A stretch of DNA of 64,000 bases from Pseudacidovorax sp. (GCF_017991995.1 NZ_JAGOPN010000015.1:1-64000), one strand, 5' to 3'; numbered from the stretch's first letter, positions 45,113 to 54,783 are shown. A program made the numbers and translations. The notes: generated by a model not told the origin, from the letters alone.

Positions 45113-45351
45113 GGCCTGAAGCTCCGATCGAAAAACGCATTGTGGACGGTCTCGCCGTCCTCCAGGAGCACGACGCGCAGCCATCGGCCTTCCGCCTCTG
45201 GCACCGGCGCCCACAGGCGCCTGCGGCCGTCTTCCTGGAGATGGCGATGCTGCGGCGCCTGCACCACCCGCTCAATCCACGCGAGCTCGATCGACTTGCG
45301 GTCGTCGCGCTCGCGCGTGGCGAGAAAGTACTGGGTGCAGCGCAGCGCCAT
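45109..45351 (-). CDS. DUF4258-like protein, toxin-like partner of DUF2283
   Basis: An 80-residue basic protein with a Leu-Arg-Cys start, [20 protein letters not shown], then [20 protein letters not shown] and HNAFFDRSF at the end. This is the small RelE/BrnT-like-sized DUF4258 pattern as I recall it. It starts 20 bases after the odhB stop and overlaps the DUF2283 gene by four bases. Toxicity is unproven; a structural or regulatory role in this operon is the alternative. The exact Pfam assignment needs a profile search. Confidence 0.7.
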   Translation of the reverse strand: MALRCTQYFLATRERDDRKSIELAWIERVVQAPQHRHLQEDGRRRLWAPVPEAEGRWLRVVLLEDGETVHNAFFDRSFRP

Positions 45352-45371
45352 CGCTCACGCAGCCGGGGCGA

Positions 45372-46640
45372 TCAGATGTCGAAGAGCAGGCGCGAGGGAT
45401 CTTCCAGCGCTTCCTTCATCGCGACCAAGCCCAGCACGGCTTCGCGGCCGTCGATGATGCGGTGGTCGTAGCTCATCGCCAGATAGTTCATCGGGCGCAC
45501 CACGATCTGGCCGTTCTCGACCACGGCACGGTCCTTGGTGGCGTGCACGCCCAGGATGGCCGACTGGGGCGGGTTGATGATGGGCGTCGAAAGCATGGAG
45601 CCGAAGGTGCCGCCGTTGGAGATGGAGAAGGTGCCGCCGGTCATCTCGTCGATGGACAGCTTGCCTTCCTGGGCCTTCTTGCCGAACTCGGCGATCTTCT
45701 TCTCGATGTCGGCGAAGCTCATCTGGTCGGCATTGCGCAGGATCGGCACCACCAGGCCGCGCGGCGAACCGACGGCGATGCCGATGTCGAAGTAGCCGTG
45801 ATAGATGATGTCGTTGCCGTCGACCGAGGCGTTGAGCACCGGGTACTTCTTGAGGGCGTGCACGGCCGCCTTGACGAAGAAGCTCATGAAGCCGAGCTTG
45901 GTGCCGTGCTCCTTGGTGAAGGCGTCCTGGAACTTCTTGCGCAGGTCCATCACGGGGGCCATGTTCACCTCGTTGAAGGTGGTCAGGATGGCGTTGGTGG
46001 ACTGCGACTGCAGCAGGCGCTCGGCGATGCGGGCGCGCAGGCGGCTCATCGGCACGCGCTCTTCGGGGCGGTCGCCCAGGTTGGCAGCGGTGGGGGCGGC
46101 GACCTGCGGCAGCGAGGTCTTGGGGGCACCGGTCGGGATCTGAACGGCAGGTGCCTTGGCGGCGGTGGCGCCACCGGCCACGGCCGACAGCACGTCGCCC
46201 TTGGTCACGCGGCCGTCCTTGCCGGAGCCGGCGACGTCGCTGGTCTTCAGGCCGTTGTCGGCCAGCAGCTTGGCGGCGGCGGGCATGGCCACGTCGGACT
46301 TGGCGCCACCGGTCGCGGCGGGCGCTGCGGCAGCCGGGGCCGATGCGGCGGGCGCAGCCGCGGCGGCAGCCGGTGCGGGCGCGGCTGCGCCGGCCTTGCC
46401 TTCGGTGTCGATCTTGGCGATCAGCTGGTCGGCGACGACGGTGGCGCCGTCGGCCTGGACGATCTCGGCCAGCACGCCGGACGCCGGGGCCGGCACTTCG
46501 AGCACGACCTTGTCGGTCTCGATCTCGATCAGGATTTCATCGGCCGTGACGGCTTCGCCGGCCTTCTTCTTCCACTGCAGCATCGTGGCTTCTGCCACGG
46601 ACTCGGACAACTGGGGAACCTTGACTTCAACGATGGACAT
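45372..46640 (-). CDS. odhB: Dihydrolipoyl succinyltransferase (E2 of 2-oxoglutarate dehydrogenase)
   Basis: A 422-residue E2 forming the complex core and transferring succinyl from lipoamide to CoA. A single lipoyl domain (about 1-77) carries the lipoyl-lysine in [17 protein letters not shown]; a long Ala/Pro linker follows, then the E3-binding domain ([26 protein letters not shown], split by a Gly-Lys turn) and the catalytic domain from about 190 with [13 protein letters not shown] at the C-terminus, where His and Asp act. It lies 107 bases after odhA, with a strong hairpin in the gap. Confidence 0.95.
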   Translation of the reverse strand: MSIVEVKVPQLSESVAEATMLQWKKKAGEAVTADEILIEIETDKVVLEVPAPASGVLAEIVQADGATVVADQLIAKIDTEGKAGAAAPAPAAAAAAPAASAPAAAAPAATGGAKSDVAMPAAAKLLADNGLKTSDVAGSGKDGRVTKGDVLSAVAGGATAAKAPAVQIPTGAPKTSLPQVAAPTAANLGDRPEERVPMSRLRARIAERLLQSQSTNAILTTFNEVNMAPVMDLRKKFQDAFTKEHGTKLGFMSFFVKAAVHALKKYPVLNASVDGNDIIYHGYFDIGIAVGSPRGLVVPILRNADQMSFADIEKKIAEFGKKAQEGKLSIDEMTGGTFSISNGGTFGSMLSTPIINPPQSAILGVHATKDRAVVENGQIVVRPMNYLAMSYDHRIIDGREAVLGLVAMKEALEDPSRLLFDI

Positions 46641-46711
46641 TTTTATGGACTCTGCTTATTCGAGGGAAACACGCCCGCGAACGACAAAAAAATGGGGCGC
46701 GCAAGAACAGC

Positions 46712-46734
46712 AGGCCGGCGCAACGCGCCGGCCT
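46712..46734 (-). promoter_or_regulatory. Intercistronic hairpin between odhA and odhB
   Basis: Ten perfectly paired bases (46712-46721 with 46725-46734) enclose a three-base loop, 13 bases after the odhA stop. A run of seven A residues (U on the transcript) lies about 20 bases further on, too far for a classic terminator. A partial terminator or an mRNA-stability element that sets E1:E2 stoichiometry is plausible. Confidence 0.5.
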
Positions 46735-46747
46735 CCGTGGCGGGGAC

Positions 46748-49621
46748 TTACTTGGTCAGGACGAAGCCCTTGAGCTTGCCGAACGCGCCGTCGACCAGCG
46801 CCTTCTGCTGCTCCTGGTGCAGGTGGGCGTAACCCACGGCCGGCGACGCGGAGGCGGCACGCCCGGAGTAGCCCAGCTTCTGGCCGTCGAGCATGTTCTC
46901 GTGGATGTAGTGCTGCACGAAGAACCAGGCACCCTGGTTCTGGGGCTCGTCCTGGCACCACACGATGTCTGCCGCATTGGGGTACTTCTTGACCTCGGCC
47001 GCGAAAGCCTTGTGCGGGAAGGGGTAGAGCTGCTCGACGCGGATGATGGCCACGTCGTCGGCGCCCTTCTCCTCGCGCTTCTTGGCCAGGTCGTAGTAGA
47101 CCTTGCCCGAACAGGCGACGATGCGCTTGACCTTGTCGGCCTTCAGTTCCTTGACGTCCGGGATGACCGTCTGGAAGCCGCCCTTGATGAACTCCGACAC
47201 CGGCGAGGTCGCGTCCTTGTTACGCAGCAGCGACTTCGGGGTCATGATGACCAGCGGCTTGCGCAGGTTGCGCACCATCTGGCGACGCAGCAGGTGGAAG
47301 ATCTGACTGGCCGTCGTGGGCTGCACCACCTGGATGTTGGTGTCGGCCGACAACTGCATGAAGCGCTCCAGGCGGGCCGAGCTGTGCTCGGGGCCCTGGC
47401 CTTCATAGCCGTGCGGCAGCATCAGGGTCAGGCCGTTCAGGCGGCCCCACTTCACTTCACCCGAGGCGATGAACTGGTCGATCACCACCTGGGCGCCGTT
47501 GGCGAAGTCGCCGAACTGGGCTTCCCAGATCACCAGGGTGTTCGGGTCGTTGGACGCATAGCCGTATTCGAAGCCCAGCACCGCCTCTTCGGACAGGATG
47601 GAGTCGATGACGACGAACGGGGCCTGGTTCTCGGCCACGTTCTGCAGCGGCACGTAGGTGCCGGTGTCCCACTTCTCACGGTTCTGGTCGTGCAGCACCG
47701 AATGGCGGTGGGTGAAGGTGCCGCGGCCGCAGTCCTCGCCCGACAGGCGCACCGGGTAACCGCTGGCCACCAGCGAGGCGAAGGCCATGTGCTCGCCCAT
47801 GCCCCAGTCGACGTTGACGTCGCCGCGGCCCATGGCGGCGCGGTCGTCCAGCACCTTCTTGACCAGCGGATGCACCGTGAAGCCTTCCGGCACCGTGGTG
47901 ATCTTCTCGGCCAGTCGCTTCCACTCGGCCAGCGGCAGCGCGGTCTCGGCAGCGTCGGTCCACTTCTTATTGGCGAAGGCGCTCCAGTCGACAGCGTACT
48001 TGCGCTTGAAGTCGGTGAGCACCGGGTCGACGGTGTTCTTGCCGGCGTCGAAGGCGGCGCGCTGGGCCTTGACCATGTCGTCACCCAGCGTCTCGCCCAG
48101 GCCCTGGGCCGCCAGCTTGTCGGCGTACAGCTTGCGCGTGCCAGGGTGGGCGGCGATCTTCTTGTACATCAGCGGCTGGGTGAGCGAGGGGGTGTCCTGC
48201 TCGTTGTGGCCCAGCTTGCGGAAGCAGATGATGTCGACGACCACGTCCTTGTTGAACTCCTGGCGGTATTCCAGGGCCAGTTGCATGCACAGCACCACGG
48301 CTTCCGGGTCGTCGCCGTTCACGTGCAGCACGGGCGCCTCGATCATCTTGACGACGTCGGTGCAATACAGCGTGGAGCGGCTGTCGCGCGGATCGGAGGT
48401 GGTGAAGCCGATCTGGTTGTTGATGACGATGTGGATCGTGCCGCCGGTGTAGTAGCCGCGGGTTTCGGCCAGGGCCAGCGTCTCCATGATGACGCCCTGG
48501 CCGGCAAAGGCCGCGTCACCGTGCACCAGCACGGGCAGCACCGAGGCGCCGCGCTTGTCGCCGCGACGGTCCATGCGGGCACGCACCGAGCCCTCGACCA
48601 CCGGGTTCACGATCTCCAGGTGCGAGGGGTTGAAGGCCAGGCTCAGGTGCATCGGGCCGCTGGGCGTGGTCACGTCCGAGCTGAAGCCCTGGTGGTACTT
48701 GACGTCGCCGCTGGGCAGGTCTTCGGGGGCGGTGTGGTCGAACTCGGCGAACAGGTCCTTGGGCGCCTTGCCCAGGGTGTTGACCAGCACGTTCAGGCGG
48801 CCGCGGTGGGCCATGCCGATCACGATTTCCTGCACGCCCTTGGCGCCGGAACCGTTGACCAGCTCGTCCATGGCGACGATGAAGCTTTCGCCGCCTTCGA
48901 GCGAGAAGCGCTTCTGGCCGACGTACTTCGTGTGCAGGAAGCGCTCCAGGCCCTCGGCGGCCGTCAGGCGCTCGAGCACGTGCTTCTTCTTCTCGGCGCT
49001 CAGCTTGGGGTTGGTGCGTGCGGCTTCGAGCTTCTGCTGCCACCAGCGCTTCTGCGCCTGGTCGGTCATGTACATGTACTCGACGCCGATGGTGCCGCAG
49101 TACGTCTCGCGCAGGGCGTTCAGCAGGTCGCGCAGCGACATGGTGTCGCGGCCGAAGAAGGTGTTGCTGGTGTTGAAGACCGTCTCGAGGTCGGCATCGG
49201 CGAAGCCGTAGAACGAGGGCTCAAGCTCGGGGATGGCCGGACGCTCGGCGCGCTGCAGCGGATCCAGGTTGGCCCAGCGGGCGCCGACGTTGCGGTAGGC
49301 GGCGATCAGCTGCTGGACGGCGGTGCGCTTGCGACCCAGCTCGGAGTCGGCGCCGCTGGCCTCGACCACGCGGGTGCCGCCCTGCTTGGCGCGCTCGGCG
49401 AAGGCATTGATGACAGGTTGATGCGGAACATCGCGGGAATCGCTTCCGTCCGACGCCGGCACGTGCTGGAGTGCATCAAAGTACGAGCGCCAGTTGTCGG
49501 GCACGCTTCCCGGATTGGCGAGATAGTTCTCGTACATCTCTTCGACATAGGGCGCATTGCCGCCGAAGAGGTAACTGTTGCCTTGGTAGGCGTTGTAGAT
49601 GGACGCGGGGGAATCGCTCAT
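46748..49621 (-). CDS. odhA: 2-Oxoglutarate dehydrogenase E1 component
   Basis: A 957-residue thiamin-diphosphate enzyme that decarboxylates 2-oxoglutarate and loads succinyl onto E2. It begins SIYNAYQGNSYLFGGNAPYV and contains the E1 blocks GMAHRGRLNVLVNTLGK, DAAFAGQGVIMETLALAE, the ThDP region NNQIGFTTSDPRDSRSTLYC and the pyrimidine-binding HGYEGQGPEHSSARLERF. Length matches SucA. GGAGG lies about 10 bases before the ATG, and a hairpin sits directly upstream of it. It is the first gene of the operon odhA-odhB-DUF4258-DUF2283-lpd-zapE-hypothetical. Confidence 0.96.
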   Translation of the reverse strand: MSDSPASIYNAYQGNSYLFGGNAPYVEEMYENYLANPGSVPDNWRSYFDALQHVPASDGSDSRDVPHQPVINAFAERAKQGGTRVVEASGADSELGRKRTAVQQLIAAYRNVGARWANLDPLQRAERPAIPELEPSFYGFADADLETVFNTSNTFFGRDTMSLRDLLNALRETYCGTIGVEYMYMTDQAQKRWWQQKLEAARTNPKLSAEKKKHVLERLTAAEGLERFLHTKYVGQKRFSLEGGESFIVAMDELVNGSGAKGVQEIVIGMAHRGRLNVLVNTLGKAPKDLFAEFDHTAPEDLPSGDVKYHQGFSSDVTTPSGPMHLSLAFNPSHLEIVNPVVEGSVRARMDRRGDKRGASVLPVLVHGDAAFAGQGVIMETLALAETRGYYTGGTIHIVINNQIGFTTSDPRDSRSTLYCTDVVKMIEAPVLHVNGDDPEAVVLCMQLALEYRQEFNKDVVVDIICFRKLGHNEQDTPSLTQPLMYKKIAAHPGTRKLYADKLAAQGLGETLGDDMVKAQRAAFDAGKNTVDPVLTDFKRKYAVDWSAFANKKWTDAAETALPLAEWKRLAEKITTVPEGFTVHPLVKKVLDDRAAMGRGDVNVDWGMGEHMAFASLVASGYPVRLSGEDCGRGTFTHRHSVLHDQNREKWDTGTYVPLQNVAENQAPFVVIDSILSEEAVLGFEYGYASNDPNTLVIWEAQFGDFANGAQVVIDQFIASGEVKWGRLNGLTLMLPHGYEGQGPEHSSARLERFMQLSADTNIQVVQPTTASQIFHLLRRQMVRNLRKPLVIMTPKSLLRNKDATSPVSEFIKGGFQTVIPDVKELKADKVKRIVACSGKVYYDLAKKREEKGADDVAIIRVEQLYPFPHKAFAAEVKKYPNAADIVWCQDEPQNQGAWFFVQHYIHENMLDGQKLGYSGRAASASPAVGYAHLHQEQQKALVDGAFGKLKGFVLTK

Positions 49622-49636
49622 GTTCCGCTGACCTCC

Positions 49637-49653
49637 GCTTCCCTTGGGGAAGC
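49637..49653 (-). promoter_or_regulatory. 5'-UTR hairpin next to the odhA ribosome site
   Basis: GCTTCCC-TTG-GGGAAGC is a perfect seven-base-pair stem immediately upstream of the odhA Shine-Dalgarno (GGAGG on the minus strand at about 49632-49636). It could influence initiation or message stability. It is seen in sequence; the function is inferred. Confidence 0.4.
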
Positions 49654-49831
49654 ATTAGCTGGTTAAGAAAACCTTCCGCGACACGGCTGAACCGGATGGC
49701 GGATGCGACTGTGGCTGGGGAAGGGCCTGAGTACACCCGGGATTGTGCCACGCCGCACGCGCGCACTGCCGCGGTGATTCGGAACGCACCATTGTGCGCC
49801 GCGAATCTGACAACAGAACACACCACGAAGT

Positions 49832-51733
49832 TCAGCCGATCAGGCGCTGGATGGCCTGAAGGCTGGTCGGGTCGTCGATGGTGGTCAGATCGCCGGGATC
49901 GCGCCGCTCGCACACGGCCTGCAGGGCGCGGCGCAGCAGCTTGCCGCTGCGCGTCTTGGGCAACGCCGCCACCGAGTGCACCCGCGCCGGCCGCGCCAGC
50001 GCACCCAGGTTGTCGGCGACGGTCTTCATGACCTCGCCCTCCAGCCTCAGGGCGGCGGCCTCGTCGCCGACGCCCGCGCGCGGCACCACGAACGCCACCG
50101 CGACCTGGCCTTTGAGCGCATCGGCCACGCCGACCACCGCCACCTCGGCGACGGCCGGATGGGCGGAAATGGCCTCTTCGATCTCGCGCGTGCCCAGCCG
50201 ATGGCCGGCCACGTTGATCACATCGTCCGTGCGGCCCAGGATGTAGAAGTAGCCATCGGCATCGCGGATGCCCCAGTCGAAGGTCGAATAGACCTCGATA
50301 CCCGGGATGCTTCGCCAGTAGGTGTTGATGAATCGCTCGTCGTCGCGCCACACGGTCTGCATGAAGCCGGGCGGCGTGGGCGACTCGATCACGACCACGC
50401 CCTTCTCGCCCGGCGTCGTGAGGTCCTCGCCGGTGGTTTCGTGGACCAGCTTGACCTTGAAGCCATACATGGGCACGCCCGGACTGCCGAACTTGGTGGG
50501 CTGCTTCTCCACGCCGTGCGCCACCGTCAGGATGGGCCAGCCCGACTCGGTCTGCCAGTAGTTGTCGATGATCGGCACGCCCAGGCCGTCGCTGATCCAG
50601 CGGGCGGTCGGCTCGTCCAGCGGCTCGCCCGCCAGGAACAGCGCCCGCAGACTGGAAACGTCGTGCTTGCGCAGCAACGCAGGATCCTGCTTCTTGAGCA
50701 CCCGCACGGCCGTCGGCGCGGAGAACATCACGTTGACCTTGTACTTCTCGACCAGTCGCCACCAGATGGCCCCGTCGGGCCGACCGTCCAGCCCCTGCGT
50801 GGGCAGCCCCTCGTACACGATGGTCGCCATGCCCGCAATCAGCGGCCCGTACACGATGTAGCAGTGGCCAACCACCCAGCCAATGTCGCTGGTACAGAAA
50901 TAGGTCTCGCCCGGGCTGGCCTGGAAGATGTGTCGCATGCTGGCGGCCAGCGCCACGGCGTAGCCGCCCACGTCGCGCTGCACGCCCTTGGGCCGGCCCG
51001 TGGTGCCGCTGGTGTAGAGCGTGTAGCTCACGTCCGCCGCGTCCATCCATTCGCAGGGCACCTCGGCCTGAGCATGGGCCGGCGCCAGTTCATCCATCCG
51101 GTGGTCGCGGCCCGGGACCAGGTCCATGGGCGCCAGGGCACGGTCGGCCAACAGCACGGACGACGGCTTGTGCGTGGCGAGCCGGATCGCCTCGTCCAGC
51201 AGCGGCTTGTATGCCACCACCTTGCCGCCGCGCGAGCCGGCGTCGGCACTGATGATCACCTTCGGCTGCGCATCGTCGATGCGCGACGCGAGCGAAGCGC
51301 TGGCGAAGCCGCCAAAGACCACGCTGTGGATGGCACCCAGCCGGGCGCAGGCCAGCATGGCGAACACGGCGGGAGCGACCATGGGCATGTAGATCAGCAC
51401 CCGGTCGCCGCGCCCCACCCCGAGGCTGCGCAGCATCGAGGCCATCTGCTGCACCTCGCGGTGCAGTTCGCCGTAGGTGTAGGTGCGCTCGGTGCCGGTC
51501 TCGGTGGAGACGGCGATCACCGCCGGCGCATTTTGCCGCTGCGGCAGGTGGCGGTCGATGGCGTTGTGGCAGAGGTTGGTGGTGCCGCCACCGAACCAGT
51601 TGGTGAACGGCAGCCGGCTGCGATCGAGGATGGTGGTGGGCGGCTGGCGCCAGTCGATCAGCCGGGCCTGCTCGGCCCAGAAGGCCTCGGGCGCGTCGAT
51701 GGAACGACGGTAGAACTCCTGATAGCTGCTCAT
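49832..51733 (-). CDS. prpE: Propionate-CoA ligase (PrpE-type acyl-CoA synthetase)
   Basis: A 633-residue AMP-forming short-chain ligase. N-terminal FYRRSIDAPEAFWAEQARLI and FTNWFGGGTTNLCHNAIDRH are PrpE features; the acetyl-CoA synthetase Acs would differ there. Core motifs are YTSGTTGRPKGVQRD, NYWQTESGWPI, DADGYFYILGRTDDVINVAGHRLGT and the acetylation-site Lys in LPKTRSGKLLRR. It activates propionate, feeding the methylcitrate pathway, and probably other short acids. No prpBCD genes are in the window. The ATG has TGGAGACAAGCAGG-like purine sequence upstream, and it follows odhA by 210 bases on the same strand but separated by odhA's promoter region. Confidence 0.9.
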   Translation of the reverse strand: MSSYQEFYRRSIDAPEAFWAEQARLIDWRQPPTTILDRSRLPFTNWFGGGTTNLCHNAIDRHLPQRQNAPAVIAVSTETGTERTYTYGELHREVQQMASMLRSLGVGRGDRVLIYMPMVAPAVFAMLACARLGAIHSVVFGGFASASLASRIDDAQPKVIISADAGSRGGKVVAYKPLLDEAIRLATHKPSSVLLADRALAPMDLVPGRDHRMDELAPAHAQAEVPCEWMDAADVSYTLYTSGTTGRPKGVQRDVGGYAVALAASMRHIFQASPGETYFCTSDIGWVVGHCYIVYGPLIAGMATIVYEGLPTQGLDGRPDGAIWWRLVEKYKVNVMFSAPTAVRVLKKQDPALLRKHDVSSLRALFLAGEPLDEPTARWISDGLGVPIIDNYWQTESGWPILTVAHGVEKQPTKFGSPGVPMYGFKVKLVHETTGEDLTTPGEKGVVVIESPTPPGFMQTVWRDDERFINTYWRSIPGIEVYSTFDWGIRDADGYFYILGRTDDVINVAGHRLGTREIEEAISAHPAVAEVAVVGVADALKGQVAVAFVVPRAGVGDEAAALRLEGEVMKTVADNLGALARPARVHSVAALPKTRSGKLLRRALQAVCERRDPGDLTTIDDPTSLQAIQRLIG

Positions 51734-51883
51734 GGCCTGCTTGTCTCCTTGTCGTGGGCGTCGAAGGTGCGCCTTGTGGACGGCACCAACCCGAAAGGGC
51801 AGCACCGCATTCGCGATTATTGGAGACGGCCTTGCGACAGGCTGACAGGGTGCACCCTCGTGCGCTCCCGCCACCGCGCCGGA

Positions 51884-52486
51884 TCAGCGGATCAGGGTCT
51901 GCAGTTCCTTGAAGGCCGGATGCTCGGCGCTGCGCAGCCACTCGAAGCCGACCATTTCCGTCGTCACCAGCTCCGCGCCGGCGCCAGCGAGACGGTCGAA
52001 GGCCGCATCGCGGTTGCGTTCGGTGCGCGAGCCGCAGGCATCGGTCACCACCCAGACCTCGAACTCGTCCTCCAGCAGTTCCAGCGCCGTCTGCAGCACG
52101 CAGACATGGGCTTCGCAGCCGGCGATGACGATGCTGGCGCGCTCGGGTGCCGCGGCCTGCGGCTTCTGCAGGTGGCGCGGCAGGCTGCGCGCATTGCCTT
52201 GCACAGGCCGGGCCGGCGGACGCAGCCATTCACCCAGGCCCTCGGCCACGGCACTGAACTGCATCTTGGCCATCACCCGGCGGCAATGGTCGCGCAACTC
52301 GGCCGGCATCTGACCCAGGCGGGAGGGGTTCTGCTCGGTGCCGAACACCGGCACATCGGCCAGGCCGGCCATCTGCGCGAGCCGCTGCGCATTCGCCAGG
52401 ATCGCCTCACCCTCATGGATGGCGGGCATCAGCCGGGGCTGGTAGTCGATGAGCAGGAGTTGGGATTGGTCGGCGTCGAGGAGCAT
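51884..52486 (-). CDS. Isochorismatase-like cysteine hydrolase
   Basis: A 200-residue hydrolase of the isochorismatase/nicotinamidase superfamily. The catalytic triad is visible: Asp in LLLIDYQPRLMPAI, Lys in VMAKMQFSA and Cys in VIAGCEAHVCVLQTA. It resembles YcaC and related hydrolases of unknown substrate. The chosen ATG (MLLDADQSQ) fits the family; the longer frame runs back through the divergent lipoprotein gene's start. It lies 150 bases upstream of prpE on the same strand, so read-through is possible. Confidence 0.87.
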   Translation of the reverse strand: MLLDADQSQLLLIDYQPRLMPAIHEGEAILANAQRLAQMAGLADVPVFGTEQNPSRLGQMPAELRDHCRRVMAKMQFSAVAEGLGEWLRPPARPVQGNARSLPRHLQKPQAAAPERASIVIAGCEAHVCVLQTALELLEDEFEVWVVTDACGSRTERNRDAAFDRLAGAGAELVTTEMVGFEWLRSAEHPAFKELQTLIR

Positions 52487-52641
52487 GGGGCGCGAAAGAG
52501 AAGAAGCAGGACGGAAAAACACGAGATGGCCACAATGGGCCGCATGCTGGCGATTGTCCCTCCCCCTGCTCCATCTGTTGCGCCCCGCCCGCCTCTGCGG
52601 CACGCCAGGGCGGCGAAATCCGCGACGGAGGGGGCGGCGCC

Positions 52642-53424
52642 ATGAAGGCGCCGGTCCGGCGCCGAAGCGCCCTCGCCTGGGCGACCGCAGCCCTCGCCGC
52701 GACGGGGCTGCCCGGCTGCAGTTGGTTGCCACGGACGCCCGTCGTGCCGATGCCCACGGTGCGCGACGCCGGTGCCTGCAGTCCCGCCGATACGTTGATC
52801 GTGCTGCTGCCCGGCCGCGGCATGGCGCTGGACGAGCTGTCGAGCGAAGGCTTCATCGAGACCTTCCACACGGCCGGCCTTCGGGCCGATCTCGTCCGGG
52901 CGGACGCCCACATGGGCTACTACAAGGACCGCAGCGTGGTCGACCGGCTGCATGCCGACGTGATCGCGCCAGCGCGGGCGCAGGGCTACCGCCACATCTG
53001 GCTGGCCGGCATCTCGCTGGGCGGCCTGGGCGCGTTGCTCTATGCCGACGAGCATCCTGCGGAGGTCGACGGGCTTCTACTCATCGCCCCCTACCTGGGC
53101 GAGCCGCAGACCGCCGCCGCGGTGGCTGCCCAGGGCGGCCCGGGACGCTGGCGTCCACCGGCCGAGACGGCCGATGCCATCGGCGTGCGGGCCTGGACCT
53201 GCCTGCAGCGTTATGTCGGGCCCGGCGCGGTCCGCATGCCGCTCTACCTGGCCTTCGGCGTCGACGACCGCCTGGCGCCCACGCACCAGGTGCTGGCCCC
53301 AGCCTTGCCGCCGCAGCGCGTGCTGACAGCGCCGGGCGGGCACGACTGGCCAGCCTGGCGCCCGCTCTGGCAGCGGCTGCTGGCCCAGGCTCCGTTGCCG
53401 CGCTGCAGCGCGACGGGCCCCTGA
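52642..53424 (+). CDS. Alpha/beta hydrolase, putative lipoprotein
   Basis: A 260-residue hydrolase. The N-terminus is basic (APVRRRSALAWATAALAATG) and ends LPGC, a lipobox, so it is probably membrane-anchored in the periplasm. The fold shows TLIVLLPGRGMALDELSS, the nucleophile elbow LAGISLGGLGALLYADEHP, an Asp in FGVDDRLAP and a His in TAPGGHDWPAW. The substrate is unknown. GGAGGGGG precedes the ATG. It is divergent from the isochorismatase-like gene and converges with the sugar dehydrogenase gene. Confidence 0.82.
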   Translation: MKAPVRRRSALAWATAALAATGLPGCSWLPRTPVVPMPTVRDAGACSPADTLIVLLPGRGMALDELSSEGFIETFHTAGLRADLVRADAHMGYYKDRSVVDRLHADVIAPARAQGYRHIWLAGISLGGLGALLYADEHPAEVDGLLLIAPYLGEPQTAAAVAAQGGPGRWRPPAETADAIGVRAWTCLQRYVGPGAVRMPLYLAFGVDDRLAPTHQVLAPALPPQRVLTAPGGHDWPAWRPLWQRLLAQAPLPRCSATGP

Positions 53425-53488
53425 GAAGGCCGCACTCGCCCGCCATCTCCCGGCGGGGCCACGACGATGGCCCGGCGTCGTTTGGTGC

Positions 53489-54601
53489 TCACGGCTGCAG
53501 CCTGATCAGCTTGCCGTCGTCATCGTCCGTCAACACGTAGATGAGCCCGTCCGGCCCCTGCCGCACGTCGCGGATGCGTTCGCGCGCGGACGCCAGCAGC
53601 TTCTGCTCGCCGACCACCTTGCCGTCCCGGATGTCGATGCGGTCCAGGTGGCCGAACTTGAGCGAACCGACCAGGAGGCTGCCCTTCCACGCCGGCCCGT
53701 AGCGGTCACTGGTCAGGAAGGCCATGCCAGAAGGCGCGATGGATGGCGTCCATTGGTGCAGGGGCTGCTCCATCCCTTCCTTGGCCTTGATGCCCTCGCC
53801 GATGGGTGCGCCGCCGTAGTTGACGCCGTGCGTGATGACCGGCCAACCGTAGTTGCGGCCAGGGTGCGCGATGTTGATCTCGTCGCCGCCCTGCGCGCCG
53901 TGCTCGTGGGTCCAGAGGCGCCCATCGGGCCCGATGGTGGCGCCCTGCATGTTGCGGTGTCCGTAGCTCCAGATCTCGGGCAGAGCACCGGGGCGGCCGA
54001 CAAACGGGTTGTCGGCGGGTGCGCGGCCCTCGGCATCGACGCGGATGACCTTGCCGAGGTGGTTGTCCAGCCGCTGGGCGTCCGCGCTGCGCGAAAAGCG
54101 ATCGCCCGTCGTCAGGAAAAGCTTGCCATCCGCCGCCTGGGCGATGCGGCAGCCAAAGTGCGCCCGGCTCGCCACTTTGGGCCGTTGGCTGAAGAGCACG
54201 CGGACCTGCTCAAGCCGCCGCGCGTCGGCCGACAGCACGGCACGTGCAAGCGCCGTGCTGTTGGTTCCCCCGGGGCCGGGCTCCGCGAAGCAGAAGTACA
54301 GCGTGCGGTTGGCGGCGAATCCGGCATCCAGTGCCACGTCCAGGAGGCCGCCCTGCCCTTCGGCGGCAACGGGCGGCAGGCCCTCGACGGGTGAGGCCAT
54401 GTGGCCGTCGGACCCGACCACCCGAAGGCGGCCCGGGCGCTCCGTGACAAGAAAACGCCCATCCGGCAGGAAGGCCAGCGCCCAGGGGTGCTCGAGGCCC
54501 GAGACGATGGTCTGCGGGCGCGGCGGCAGTTCCTGAGCGCTGCTCGCTCCAGCGCTCAGGGCCGCCATCGCAGCGGCCAACAAACGGGCAGACAAGTTCA
54601 T
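53489..54601 (-). CDS. PQQ-dependent sugar dehydrogenase family protein (YliI/Asd-like)
   Basis: A 370-residue periplasmic six-bladed beta-propeller of the soluble glucose/sorbosone dehydrogenase family. The signal peptide ends ALSAGASSAQE; the mature start has SGLEHPWALAFLPDGRFLVTERPGRLR, and blades carry GLLDVALDAGF, HFGCRIAQAADGKLFLTTGD, SYGHRNMQGATIGPDGRLW and EHGAQGGDEINIAHPGRNYGW, where the His and metal/PQQ ligands lie. E. coli YliI oxidises aldose sugars with PQQ, but E. coli cannot make PQQ; no pqq genes are present here. The actual substrate is open. Confidence 0.88.
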   Translation of the reverse strand: MNLSARLLAAAMAALSAGASSAQELPPRPQTIVSGLEHPWALAFLPDGRFLVTERPGRLRVVGSDGHMASPVEGLPPVAAEGQGGLLDVALDAGFAANRTLYFCFAEPGPGGTNSTALARAVLSADARRLEQVRVLFSQRPKVASRAHFGCRIAQAADGKLFLTTGDRFSRSADAQRLDNHLGKVIRVDAEGRAPADNPFVGRPGALPEIWSYGHRNMQGATIGPDGRLWTHEHGAQGGDEINIAHPGRNYGWPVITHGVNYGGAPIGEGIKAKEGMEQPLHQWTPSIAPSGMAFLTSDRYGPAWKGSLLVGSLKFGHLDRIDIRDGKVVGEQKLLASARERIRDVRQGPDGLIYVLTDDDDGKLIRLQP

Positions 54602-54766
54602 CGCAACTCCTTCACCAGATCGTGTTTTCCGACAACTATTTCACGCTGACAGGAGGAGCGGGCGGGAGGTTCAATCTACCTGGGGCAATGAAGAGCGCCG
54701 CTGTTACAACCGAATTTTTCAGCAATCGCTGAAAGCGCTTCCAAATCAATGACTTAAGCCTGACTT

Positions 54767-54783
54767 CCAATTCGCGAAATTGG
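54767..54783. promoter_or_regulatory. Perfect palindrome abutting the -35 of the NlpC/P60 gene
   Basis: CCAATT-CGCGA-AATTGG has six-base arms and ends at 54783, one base before the -35 hexamer. The position suits a repressor or an activator site. No regulator gene lies next to it. Confidence 0.55.

Noticed and set aside
45109..45351. Reading the small DUF4258 gene as a remnant of an odhB extension
   Set aside because: odhB ends normally after its catalytic motif and the small gene has its own ATG, family-like pattern and coupled neighbour.
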